A DNA stretch of 28,643 bases, taken from JADJOY01 sp964450125. GTDB lineage: Bacteria; JADJOY01. The notes under the pieces are model-generated. The model saw only the letters and a program-made list of their open reading frames with translations, searched no databases and had not been told where the DNA came from. Positions 7,013 to 15,538 of the stretch are shown here, one piece after another. The stretch is from NCBI GenBank assembly GCA_964450125.1, contig CAYVDO010000054.1:1-28643 (forward strand), given 5' to 3'. The position numbers and the translations under genes are program-made. Each line of letters starts with the position of its first letter. Position 1 is the stretch's first letter.

Positions 7013-9754
7013 TTACAGAATCGAGCACTGCATGCCCCATCTCTGATAGGCGCCTTCGAGAATTGCGGTCAGACCAAGAAAGACGACACCTGTCGCGACG
7101 AACAGCCCGACCACCATGGCGAACGCGATTGCGTTCGTCTCCGCCGTGTTCCTCCAAGCGAGGATCAGCCCGACGAAGGTGATTCCTGTGCCCGCGAGAA
7201 CGAGAGACCCGATCCGGTTGGGGTCACCGAAGATAGGACAACTGATCCGCAAGGGAATCGAGCGCACGAATCCCCACGCACCACTCATTCCGGCAGAGAT
7301 CCAGGTCGTTCCACGGGTGAGAGCGCTCCCCACCCAATCGAACAGAGCGGCGCCCTGACGCCACAACCAGGCGCCAACGGATTTGATCGGCCAGGTCACG
7401 AAACTCCACGATCGACTCCACCACGTCTCAGCGCTTGATCGTTTCGCTTGCGACTCCTGGGTCTGACGAACGCGATCATCCGTCTGGCGCTCAGGTTCTC
7501 GATCCACCCATCGCGTTGCCGGCGGTGGCTGCTCCCGGGATTCCGTAACGGAGCGAGGACTCCGCGCCCAGTCCACGATTCCGTGAACGCATCTTCCCGC
7601 CAGAAGCAGGACGACGATCGTGCATCCGAGAACCGAGAGTTCTCGCCAGTTACGCGCGACCCCTCGAGCAAGCTGGCCCCCCGCCCTCCGCAGCAACGGG
7701 TCGGCAACACGGGCGACAGCTGACGCGACACGAACGAAACGCCTTATCGAAGCCGCGAGGCCACTTTCGACATCCCGCGTCGTCGATCGGCCGTGTCCGA
7801 GATCCTTGGCTCGCAACCTCGACTCAGCATCATCGGGGTCGACTTCTGACACCAGCGTTGCTTTTCCGGCGCGGCGGAATAAGTCCTCGATCCAATCGAA
7901 ACGCACCGCCGAGTCCGCCGAACGCGCAACATCACTGCGTCGATCCAAGATTGAGCGTCGCGCGGCGTCGTCGAGCTCATCTCCTACCCAGCGCCCTTCG
8001 ATGACGTCCCCTTCAGCGGTGGTGGACACTCCGAGGCCGGATGGCACGCCTGCCTTGAACTCCCCCGCGTGGTGCGATCCATCGCTTCGCCTAAGCACTC
8101 CCAGCTCAACCACAGCGGTCTCATCCAACTCGCCTTCGAATCGCCGATCGGAGCCGGCGTCGACAACAGCAACCCCCTGAACCTCACCCGCTCGAAACTC
8201 TGCTGCGATCGATATTCCTGCACCAATCGTCAACACCCCGAACCCGTCTGGGCGGTCGCAACTCCATTGCCCCACATATGCCTCGTATTCCTCGTCGCTT
8301 GGCGATCGCCCCTCTCTGTCGCTGCCGACGCCCAGACCTTGCCGTCGAGCGCGCGACCATTCGCCAGCGTAGAGCTCCCTCCCTTGCTCATCCTCGAGAA
8401 CACCAAGCCCGTGAGGTTTGCCTTCGGCAAGCTTCCCCGAGTACCGGCCTTCGGAGACGCGGACGTCAGATCGGCTGGTGTACCCGGGGACCAGCGCCGA
8501 CTTGAGGCGCCGAGCTTCCGACCGCGCACGGCTCGCCGTCGCCATAGCGTCTGCTGCTCGCGCCCGCGCTCGCTCTTCAACAGCTCGCGCCTCCGCCGCA
8601 CGCATCCGTGCGCGGTCAGCCACCACCCCTGCGGCCGAGGTCGACTCTGGTCGCGGGGAACTCTTCGGCGGGGTGGATGTCGCGCTCCGCTCGTTCGAGC
8701 CATCGGGCTGCTGCTTCCCGTCCTCGACAGCCCCCGCTTTCGAGTGGGCACCTTCGGCGCCGATCGAAATGGCGACGACTTCAGCGAGTAGTCCACGGAA
8801 CTCTCTCGCGCTGGGGAGGCGAGATTCGGGGCGGCGAGCGAGGGCGCGGAGCACCAGTCTGTCGAGATCAGCGGAAAGCTCTGCACGATCCGCGCTGGGG
8901 GGCTGGAAGGCGCCGAGGGGCACCTCACCCACGAGCAGCTCGTACAGAATCACCCCGACGGCGTAAAGGTCGGCGCGGGCGTCGACGTGGGCTTTCGGCT
9001 TGAGCTGCTCGGGTGCCATATAGAGCGGCGTGCCGGCGACCTGGCTCATCGACGCGAGGCGCGCTGGGTCCACGAGCTTGGCCAGCCCGAAGTCGGCGAG
9101 CTTGACGTGGCCGTCGGTGGTCAGCAGCACGTTCTCGGGCTTGATGTCTCGATGCACGACTCCTCGATCGTGCGCGTATGCCAGGGCGTCGAGGATCTCT
9201 TCCACGATCGTCAGCACCTCGACCAGCTCGAAGAGCTGTGGACGCGCTCCGGACTTCTTTTCGGCGTCGCGCGCCACGATCCGGTCTCGAAGTGAACCGC
9301 CCTCGAGCAGCTCCATCAGGTAGAAGAGGTCACCGTCCGCATCTCCGACCTCGAAGGTGCGTGCGATGCGCTCGTGCACCAGATCCTGGGTGAGAGCCGC
9401 CTCTTCCTGGAAACGGTCGCGGGCGCTGTCGGATCGAAGCAATGCCGGGTGGATAACCTTGAGTGCCCGGGCGCGCTTGGTGCGCTCGTCGAAGACTCGG
9501 TAGACCTCGCCCATCCCGCCGCGACCCAGTAGCCCTTCGACCCGCCAACGCCCGCCGATGAGGCGCCCCACCGGCGTGACGTCCCCGCTCTCCTGACCTG
9601 GTGCCGCGCGGGTGTCCGCCTGGTCGAGGGAATCACCGATCGCGACAGATCGGGCCTCAGGCTTTCGCCGACCCGATCTCGGTATCGGCTTGGCGCAGCC
9701 CATGCAGAATGCCGCGTCCTCCGGGTTGTGGGCTCGGCAGTACGGGCAGAACAT
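7013..9754 (-). CDS. Ser/Thr kinase (kinase C) fused to MORN-like repeats and C-terminal membrane spans
   Basis: 913 residues from ATG 9754; a TTG three codons earlier is possible, but paralogues A and B start right at the FC..C ribbon. Order: zinc ribbon CPYC...CMGC; DSLDQADT (41-48); full kinase about 67-330 with GRGGMGEVY, Lys99, VVHRDIKPEN, LADFG and MAPE. A Ser/Pro-rich linker and a charged Ala/Arg coiled coil (~380-420) follow. Residues ~437-597 carry about six degenerate MORN-like units (YSGKLAEGKPHGLGV, YAGEWSRARRQGLGV, YVGQWSCDRPDGFGV, HAGEFKAGVPSGLGV). Then come a membrane span at ~707-724 and two near the C-terminus (~848-867, 874-901). MORN repeats in other proteins bind phospholipids or scaffold at membranes, so this kinase probably sits at the inner leaflet. 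It lies between the transglycosylase gene and kinase B, all on the same strand. Confidence 0.9.
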   Translation of the reverse strand: MFCPYCRAHNPEDAAFCMGCAKPIPRSGRRKPEARSVAIGDSLDQADTRAAPGQESGDVTPVGRLIGGRWRVEGLLGRGGMGEVYRVFDERTKRARALKVIHPALLRSDSARDRFQEEAALTQDLVHERIARTFEVGDADGDLFYLMELLEGGSLRDRIVARDAEKKSGARPQLFELVEVLTIVEEILDALAYAHDRGVVHRDIKPENVLLTTDGHVKLADFGLAKLVDPARLASMSQVAGTPLYMAPEQLKPKAHVDARADLYAVGVILYELLVGEVPLGAFQPPSADRAELSADLDRLVLRALARRPESRLPSAREFRGLLAEVVAISIGAEGAHSKAGAVEDGKQQPDGSNERSATSTPPKSSPRPESTSAAGVVADRARMRAAEARAVEERARARAADAMATASRARSEARRLKSALVPGYTSRSDVRVSEGRYSGKLAEGKPHGLGVLEDEQGRELYAGEWSRARRQGLGVGSDREGRSPSDEEYEAYVGQWSCDRPDGFGVLTIGAGISIAAEFRAGEVQGVAVVDAGSDRRFEGELDETAVVELGVLRRSDGSHHAGEFKAGVPSGLGVSTTAEGDVIEGRWVGDELDDAARRSILDRRSDVARSADSAVRFDWIEDLFRRAGKATLVSEVDPDDAESRLRAKDLGHGRSTTRDVESGLAASIRRFVRVASAVARVADPLLRRAGGQLARGVARNWRELSVLGCTIVVLLLAGRCVHGIVDWARSPRSVTESREQPPPATRWVDREPERQTDDRVRQTQESQAKRSSAETWWSRSWSFVTWPIKSVGAWLWRQGAALFDWVGSALTRGTTWISAGMSGAWGFVRSIPLRISCPIFGDPNRIGSLVLAGTGITFVGLILAWRNTAETNAIAFAMVVGLFVATGVVFLGLTAILEGAYQRWGMQCSIL

Positions 9755-9798
9755 GGACGCCAACGATCGCCAGTGGAACCACTAGCTGGCTCGGGCTG

Positions 9799-9804
9799 AT
9801 TCTA
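9799..9804 (-). promoter_or_regulatory. Possible -10 box upstream of kinase C
   Basis: TAGAAT (5 of 6 to TATAAT) lies about 45 bases upstream of the kinase C start, in the 161-bp gap behind the transglycosylase gene. No good -35 is seen 16-18 bases further up, so this is a weak call. If real, the kinases can be transcribed separately from the transglycosylase. Confidence 0.25.
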
Positions 9805-9915
9805 CGCGGAGGCCAGCCCACGAGACCACGTCGCGCGGAATGCCTCTCGCGGACGAATCGCGCGCGCCGGTGGACGCACCGGAAGGCTGCGCGGCGATGC
9901 GCTCCTCATCGACCA

Positions 9916-12018
9916 TCAGCGCGTGAGCACGGCGGCGATCTGGGTGAGGTCGGTGGCGGGTTCGAGCTGGGTCATCAGCTCGCGGAAACGGCGCACGTAG
10001 TTTCGGCCCTCGGGTGCGATGGCGGCGCGCCAGTCGCCGCTGTTCGTCGCGGCGCGAACGGCGCCCTCGCCCTGGTTGTAGGCGGCGACGGCGCGATCGA
10101 TGGCTTCGTCGGGTGAGCCGGTGCGCTCGAGATAGTTCCGGTAGTAGCGGCCGATTTCGGAACCCGTCTTGGCAGCGCTCTTCGCCACGTCGAAGGGAAT
10201 GCTGGGCGGCTTGGTGTCGAAATAGAACCAGTAGGTGTGCTGGAAGGGGCCGAGAGCGCCGGTGGGTGATACGGCGAAGAGATTGCCCCGGGACTCGATG
10301 GTGAGCAGGCACGCAATCCACTTCTGCGCCACCAGCTCGGGCACGCCGGCTACCGCGGCCGTTGCCGACGCACCGGCGCGCAGCTCGTCGGGGAAGAGCT
10401 CGAAGAACGCGGCGAGCGTGTCGCGATTGCCGACGGCGCCGACGGTGCTGCCGAAGTGGTGCGCCAGCTCTCCCACACGCTGCTTCGCGAGGGCGCTCTT
10501 TTCCGCAGGATCGAGCTTCTGCGCCGTGGCGACGATCAGCGGCCGGATGAAATCGATGTGGACCTTGGAGGGAATCCGCGTCAGCAGCGCGCGCACCGAG
10601 GTTTCCCCTTGGAACTGGCTCGGCGTGTATTCCAGCAGCTCGTAGCGCGGGATGGAGATCTCGCCTCCCGGGAGCCCATACGGCTCGGCCAAGAGGGCCT
10701 TCACTTGGCTCACGCCGAGACGAGCCTCCGCCTGATCGAAGAAGAGCTTGTCGTTGCTGACCTTGCGATAGCGCTCGTAGAAATCTTGATCGCTGAGTGC
10801 CGTGAGCACGAAGAGGCGGGTTTCGTAAACATCCTGAGACACCGGCTTGGATCCCGCCTTTCCAGCGGGGCTGGCGCGCAGGAATTGATAGAGCTTCCAG
10901 GTGCGAGCAGGAAGCTCGCCCTCGACGAACGTCCGTCGCGACTGGCTCGCCAGAAGATGGAGCGGATCGACGTCCGTGCGAATCACCGGACGAGCATCGT
11001 GAAAGAAGCGAATGGTCGGCAGCGTGATGGGTTGGTCGCGCGTGGGTTTGGTGAGCTCGGCGGTGAGGCGCGAGAGATTGAAAGGACCGACGGCGTAGGA
11101 CTCGTTCGAGCCTCCGCCGGCCACGCGAACGTGGAGCAGGTACTGCTGGAGCTCGTAGAAATCGGCGAAGCCCTGACGCTGGATGAAGTCCTCGTCGTAG
11201 AGCGCGCGGATCACCTCCCAGAAGCTTCGAAAGGTCCCCGGATCGGTGAGGGTGAGTGCCGTGGTGGCGGTTTCGCTGGCGAGTCGCTGCCGCAACGCGG
11301 CGTTGCGGAGCGCGAGATCCGCCTCACGGCGGGGATCGAGCGAGAACGGATCACCGGAAACGACCTCGCCGCGTAGCCCGAGAAGCCGGGTGCGCAGCGT
11401 GCCGAAGCGCGCATCGAAGGCGCTCACACCGCCCTCGACGCCGGCCGCTCCCGGTGCTGCCGGCGCGGCACCGCGAGCGCCGTCGCGAACGAGTCGGTAC
11501 GCGTTCAACGCGGATCGTGCGACCAGATTCTGAAGGTAGTGAAGGTCGAAGCGCCTGCGCGACTCGATCTGCCAGAGCACGATCTCTTGCAAGACACCGG
11601 CATCGGCACGCGCCAGGTCGTCGAACCGGGCGGCCATCGCGTCGACGAGGGATGCCTCAGGGGCCGGGAGGCCGGCGCGCGCCTCGCGCCAGATCGTCCG
11701 AGCCTGGGCGGCGCGACGTTCCTGCTCGTCGCAGAGGCTCTGCACGATTCGAAATTCGGTCTGGATCCATTCGTCGTCGGAGTGAAACGCCAGATACTCG
11801 CGGACCTGCTGCACGATCGGGGTGGTGAGCGGCTCGTCCGTTCCCGCGGCCCGCGCGGACGTGGTCGCAACGATCGCCACGACGACGAACGCGATTGGCG
11901 CGGCCCATGCGGTCGCAAGGCGACGGAGTCTAGGACCGCGCGGACTCACCGTCGGCAGCGTCGCCGCGCGCATCGCACGCTCGGCATCGGTGATCAACGA
12001 TCGATGCGCAGTCGGCAT
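9916..12018 (-). CDS. Exported lytic transglycosylase (SLT/GH23 domain at C-terminus)
   Basis: 700 residues from ATG 12018, chosen for AAAGG six bases upstream; an in-frame ATG 78 bases earlier has no such support. A long basic n-region and hydrophobic segment (AAPIAFVVVAIVATTSARA) form a Sec-type signal or anchor. The middle ~450 residues are helix-rich and I do not recognise them. The last ~140 residues are an SLT domain: catalytic Glu in LLTIESRGN (about residue 575), SPTGALGPFQ (the usual GLMQ is GPFQ here), AAYNQGEGAV, and a final NYVRRFREL helix. The enzyme should cleave peptidoglycan between MurNAc and GlcNAc, giving 1,6-anhydro ends. Large N-terminal helical parts are also seen in Slt70-type enzymes. 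The neighbouring kinases suggest a link between wall turnover and signalling, but only by position. Confidence 0.88.
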   Translation of the reverse strand: MPTAHRSLITDAERAMRAATLPTVSPRGPRLRRLATAWAAPIAFVVVAIVATTSARAAGTDEPLTTPIVQQVREYLAFHSDDEWIQTEFRIVQSLCDEQERRAAQARTIWREARAGLPAPEASLVDAMAARFDDLARADAGVLQEIVLWQIESRRRFDLHYLQNLVARSALNAYRLVRDGARGAAPAAPGAAGVEGGVSAFDARFGTLRTRLLGLRGEVVSGDPFSLDPRREADLALRNAALRQRLASETATTALTLTDPGTFRSFWEVIRALYDEDFIQRQGFADFYELQQYLLHVRVAGGGSNESYAVGPFNLSRLTAELTKPTRDQPITLPTIRFFHDARPVIRTDVDPLHLLASQSRRTFVEGELPARTWKLYQFLRASPAGKAGSKPVSQDVYETRLFVLTALSDQDFYERYRKVSNDKLFFDQAEARLGVSQVKALLAEPYGLPGGEISIPRYELLEYTPSQFQGETSVRALLTRIPSKVHIDFIRPLIVATAQKLDPAEKSALAKQRVGELAHHFGSTVGAVGNRDTLAAFFELFPDELRAGASATAAVAGVPELVAQKWIACLLTIESRGNLFAVSPTGALGPFQHTYWFYFDTKPPSIPFDVAKSAAKTGSEIGRYYRNYLERTGSPDEAIDRAVAAYNQGEGAVRAATNSGDWRAAIAPEGRNYVRRFRELMTQLEPATDLTQIAAVLTR

Positions 12019-12246
12019 GCGAACCTTTCGAGTTCCCGAAAAGACGGGGCGACGTCGCCGCCGAATCTCACGAGTGCGGGCTGCATCACCGTACACACCT
12101 CACCATCCATAGGCGACGACGCAGCACACGTGACAGGACAGACGACCCGACCGCGTGCATCCACCAGGCGCCTCACTCGCCTGCCGCTCCGCCGGTGAAA
12201 CCAATTCACTCCCGCGCAGGTCGCAGCGCATCGCATCAGCACCGAG

Positions 12247-12276
12247 TTGAAAGCCAGTAGTTGCCCGCATCATAGT
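12247..12276 (+). promoter_or_regulatory. Candidate sigma-70-type promoter of the oxygenase gene
   Basis: TTGAAA (12247-12252, 5 of 6 to the -35 consensus) is separated by 18 bases from CATAGT (12271-12276, 4 of 6 to TATAAT). The -10 ends 36 bases before the ATG at 12313. The 294-bp gap separates this gene from the divergent transglycosylase gene. Confidence 0.45.
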
Positions 12277-12312
12277 CGAGCCTCGATCGGATACGGCCAC
12301 GAGGATTTCTGG

Positions 12313-13627
12313 ATGACCGCAGCCCATGCCTCTCGCCCCTCCGGTCCAGCCCCAGCGCCGGCAGCGCCACGGCGCCCAACACGGATGCGCTCGTCGCGAA
12401 TCGCCCGCCTCGACTGGCTGCCGCCCGTGCTCGCGCGGCGAATCTTCGGTGCCCCACTCGCTCCCACGCGCGACGAATGGCGCGAGGTCGAAGCCGGTCT
12501 GTGGCGCGGCGATCCTGCCATGGACGAGCTGGTGGCGTGGATGTTCGAGGACCGGCCCGGCAAGCGCAAGGCGCAGTTCGAGCAGGCGCTGGCGCGCGGC
12601 GTCGCATCCGTCTCGTCCGCGCCCGAGGCGCTGCGTCGATTCTTCGCCATCGTCGATCGCGACCCGCCGTGGCTCGACCGTGCTCTGCTGACGACCGGCA
12701 TTCGCGCCAGTCGATTGGCAGGCGACGCCGGTTTCTACGTCCTGAGAGACCTCGCGCTCATGGGCGGCTACTCCTATTTCAACAGCATGAATCAGACACT
12801 CGCCCTCGCTGGCGCACTCACGAAGGACACAGCGCTGCGGATCGGCGAAACCGGCAAATGGCTCGCGGACGTCACCGAGAAAGACGGTCTCGAGCGCTTC
12901 GGGCCCGGGTTCACGAGCACGCTTCGAGTGCGGCTCATCCACGGCCTCATCCGCCGGCACGTCGCCGCCCTGCCCGAGTGGCAGGCGGAGCGCTGGGGCG
13001 TGCCGATCAACCAGATCGACATGCTGGCCACTTACCTCGCTTTCGGGCCGGTCTCACTCGCCGGCGTGCGGCTCTTCGGCGTACCCGTGGGGCGGAAGGA
13101 CGCCGCTGCGGCCATGCATCTCTGGCGCTACGTGGGTCATCTCTCGGGAGTCGACGATCGATTCCTGGCCACGAGCGAGGGCGACGGGCTGCGCAAGCTC
13201 TACCACGCGTTCCTCACCCACCGCTGGCCCGACGAGACCGCGCGNNNNNNNNNNCCGGCTCGGCGAGGCCCTGAAGAACGAGCCGTTGCATCGGTACGTT
13301 CCCGGATACGACGATCGCCCTCGGCAAGCGAGCTTGCTGCGCCGCCTCGCGTACCACCGCCACCTCAGCAACTCGTCGTTGATCCTCGGGCCACTGCGGC
13401 GCCGTCAGCTCGGCCTACCGATCTTCGTCCTTCCCTGGTATCCGCTCGTCAGCGCACCCGTTCGATTCGCCGCGATCTCGTACCATCGGGTGCGCGGCGG
13501 CGCGGTGCTCGAGCGCTACCTCGAGCGCAACCGCCAGCGTCAGCGAGCGCTGCTCGATGCCTACTTCGCCAAGCGCGAGCACGACCTGCTTCGACCGGAT
13601 GCGGCGCACCCGGCGTACGTGGCGTGA
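12313..13627 (+). CDS. Lcp/MpaB-family (DUF2236) haem oxygenase, interrupted by an assembly gap
   Basis: Start ATG 12313 with GAGG eight bases before it. About 434 residues if the gap adds little. The core RIGETGKWLADV ... TLRVRLIHGLIRRHV matches the DUF2236 family, which includes the rubber oxygenase Lcp and MpaB. Arg176, Thr180 and His210 have the same spacing as Lcp(K30) Arg164, Thr168 and His198 (haem axial ligand) as I recall them. By ungapped offset the Lcp catalytic Glu148 falls on Asn160 here. No signal peptide is evident, unlike secreted Lcp. The second half resumes after the gap in another frame (LGEALKNEPLHRYVPGYDD ... to a stop at 13625), ending in a helical region rich in Arg. 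The frame change comes from the placeholder gap length, not necessarily a mutation. Family members oxidise hydrophobic substrates; the substrate here is unknown. Confidence 0.8.
13245..13254. other. Assembly gap (10 N) inside the oxygenase gene
   Basis: Ten N bases. The same gene is readable on both sides, but the frames agree only if the true missing length is a multiple of three; zero would give a continuous reading DETARRLGEAL. The 10-N length is therefore a placeholder. Confidence 0.98.
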
Positions 13628-13647
13628 TCGCCACACGGCGCGCTTCG

Positions 13648-13682
13648 GTCGAGGTTCACCTCGACTGGATGCGCCAGTCGAG
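13648..13682. terminator. Two overlapping, mutually exclusive hairpins between convergent genes
   Basis: Hairpin 1: GTCGAGG-TTCA-CCTCGAC (13648-13665), 7-bp stem. Hairpin 2: CTCGACTGG-ATGCG-CCAGTCGAG (13660-13682), 9-bp stem. They share CTCGAC and cannot form together. They lie in the 79-bp gap between the oxygenase stop and the propeller-protein stop, where a bidirectional terminator would be expected. No T-run follows on either strand. Confidence 0.45.
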
Positions 13683-13706
13683 TCGCGAGAGGAATGGCCC
13701 GCTCGC

Positions 13707-14993
13707 TCAGCTCGGCTTCCGCAGATCGTAGACGTAGAGGCGATCCTGCTCGCGCAGGTAGAGGCGGCCACCGGCGATGACGGGTAGCGTCCAGCTCGGA
13801 TTGCGCACGTCGGGAAGGGTGAGCTTGCCTTTCTCGTGATAGCCGTCGGGGCTGGCCTGGACGAGCAGCACCACTCCGTTTTGATAGCGATAGTAGAGAT
13901 TACCGTCGGCATACACGACCGCCGCCGATCCAGTGCCCGCGTTTCGGATGTCGCCGCCCCACGCGACCTTGCCAGTGGTGAGCTCGACGCAGATGGGCGC
14001 TCCACGTCCGTGTCCGTGGCCGCCGTAGACGTGGTTACCGACGAGCACCATGCCGCCATGGTGATTCTGGAATCGGTCGGGCTCCAGGAAATACACCTCG
14101 CGTGCCTCGACGCGATCGTCGCCCGAGCGTGTGAGCTCGACGAGCGCCGTGCCGGTGTCGTAGCCGGTGGACGCAAACACCCAGTTCCCGCGCACCAGCG
14201 GCGTGGGAATGTTCGCGGTCCCGTTCGCGATGCGGTTGTAGCCCCAGAGCGTGCGTCCATCGCTCGCGCGCACGCCCACCAAACCGCGCCCGAGAAGCTG
14301 TACGTACTGGCGTGTTCCGGCGGCTTCGCTGACCACCACCGACGAGTAGGCCGCGCCATCCGCGCCAGCCGACCCGAGCTCCGGCAGCTCCGAGCGCCAG
14401 ATTTCCTTGCCCGTCGCCTTATCGAGCGCGACCAGCGCGGCCTTCTTGGCACCGGGAGAGACGACGACGCGATCGCCGTCGACCAGGGGCGACTCGCTCC
14501 ACGACCACCCCGACATCATCCTGCCGCCGAAATCCTTCGACAGGCTCTGGCGCCAGCGCTCGTTGCCGCTGGCTGCGTCGACGGCCACCAGATCCCCTTC
14601 CGTGCCGAGCGCGTACACGGTGCCGCCATCCACCGTGGGCGTGCCGCGTGGCCCACCGTATTCACCTGGGAGCGGCGCACCGATTCGGTACTCCCAGAGC
14701 GGCTCACCCGTTTCGGCGCCGAACGCCAGCAGATACTGCGCGCCCTCGCGATCGCCCATCGTGAAGATCCGTCCGTCCACGACCGCGACGCTCGCGAAGC
14801 CAGCCCCCATTCCGTCCGCTTTCCAGGCGAGCGGCGGACCGCCCTTGGGCCACTGCGCGAGCAGACCGGTTTCCCGGGATTGCCCGTCGCGCTTCGCGCC
14901 GCGCCAGCCCGGCCAATCGGCTCCGGCGGCTCGGGCCTGCGGCAGCGGGAAGGACAACACGATGGCAACGACGGCGATCACGACTCGCTTCAT
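13707..14993 (-). CDS. Secreted PQQ-like (BamB-type) beta-propeller protein
   Basis: 428 residues from ATG 14993, supported by GGAAAGGG upstream and a Sec signal MKRVVIAVVAIVLSFPLPQARA. The mature protein opens with DWPGWRGAKRDGQSRETGLL, typical of PQQ-repeat proteins of the WRGPxRDG type. Repeated propeller blades carry sequences such as YALGTEGDLVAVDAASGNERW, LVALDKATGKEIW and VGVRASDGRTLWGYN; the last blade is GGRLYLREQDRLYVYDLRKP. It probably folds as a periplasmic eight-bladed propeller. Such proteins either bind PQQ as dehydrogenases or act as scaffolds. No catalytic set can be assigned, so scaffold or sugar/alcohol-related roles both remain open. It lies 86 bases downstream of the mini-CSLREA gene on the same strand and may be co-transcribed with it. 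Confidence 0.88.
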   Translation of the reverse strand: MKRVVIAVVAIVLSFPLPQARAAGADWPGWRGAKRDGQSRETGLLAQWPKGGPPLAWKADGMGAGFASVAVVDGRIFTMGDREGAQYLLAFGAETGEPLWEYRIGAPLPGEYGGPRGTPTVDGGTVYALGTEGDLVAVDAASGNERWRQSLSKDFGGRMMSGWSWSESPLVDGDRVVVSPGAKKAALVALDKATGKEIWRSELPELGSAGADGAAYSSVVVSEAAGTRQYVQLLGRGLVGVRASDGRTLWGYNRIANGTANIPTPLVRGNWVFASTGYDTGTALVELTRSGDDRVEAREVYFLEPDRFQNHHGGMVLVGNHVYGGHGHGRGAPICVELTTGKVAWGGDIRNAGTGSAAVVYADGNLYYRYQNGVVLLVQASPDGYHEKGKLTLPDVRNPSWTLPVIAGGRLYLREQDRLYVYDLRKPS

Positions 14994-15079
14994 GGACTCT
15001 GCCCTTTCCAGCTTCGTTCGTCGGGAGGTTTGCGGATCGATCGGCTGCGCGTGGTGCGCTTCGCGCACGATTCGGAGGC

Positions 15080-15538
15080 TCACCAGGCCCACACGTTTCC
15101 CGACTCGAAATCATCCTCGAAGATCCGTCCGGAAGGAATCGTATCGTTCTCGACGGCACCCAGATCGCAGCGCGTGCCGGTAGGTCGGAGACCGCCGCGT
15201 GGATCGGACGTGAGCGGGTTGGCGTTGGGGTCCGAGCAGCCCACCGTCGGTTCGGACCCGTCGATCATGTCGCTCGGCGCCACCAATGCGTGGGTCTCGG
15301 TCCACCCACCGTTCGCCTGCAACGCCCCCAGCTCGCCGAGCTCGCTGGTCTGCATCACGGCGGCGCGCAGCGTGCACGTGTTGGCGGCGGTGTGACACAC
15401 ACCGTCGCCGGTGTCGTCGTCGACCGGATCCAAGACGCTGTTCACGACGAACACGACATCAGCGCTCGCCGAATCGACGAGGACGACGACGACGCAGAGC
15501 ATGGACGCGAGCGTGAAGACGAGGTGGCCTCGAGGCAT
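15080..15538 (-). CDS. Miniature secreted CSLREA / choice-of-anchor-Q protein with FESG tail
   Basis: 152 residues from ATG 15538, chosen because a clear signal peptide begins there (hydrophobic TLASMLCVVVVL, cleavage after SASA). Residues 28-62 match the CSLREA N-terminal motif (VVNSVLDPVDDDTGDGVC, TCTLRAAVMQ). It then jumps straight into the end of a choice-of-anchor-Q type domain: LQANGGWTETHALV, DPRGGLRP, CDLGAVE (68-130). It finishes with IFEDDFESGNVWAW. Relatives normally have several hundred residues of parallel beta-helix between these two ends; here that body is absent. The tail motif resembles that of the beta-helix protein at 21270-23732. Function is unknown; an exported surface protein or a decayed internal-deletion form are both possible. 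Confidence 0.75.
   Translation of the reverse strand: MPRGHLVFTLASMLCVVVVLVDSASADVVFVVNSVLDPVDDDTGDGVCHTAANTCTLRAAVMQTSELGELGALQANGGWTETHALVAPSDMIDGSEPTVGCSDPNANPLTSDPRGGLRPTGTRCDLGAVENDTIPSGRIFEDDFESGNVWAW

Noticed and set aside
13836..15395. 519-codon plus-strand open frame opposite the PQQ-like and mini-CSLREA genes
   Set aside because: It crosses two genes with clear signal peptides and family motifs on the other strand and shows no family of its own.
15471..15500. GAC-rich trinucleotide run as a microsatellite
   Set aside because: It encodes the Val-rich hydrophobic core of the mini-CSLREA signal peptide on the minus strand.
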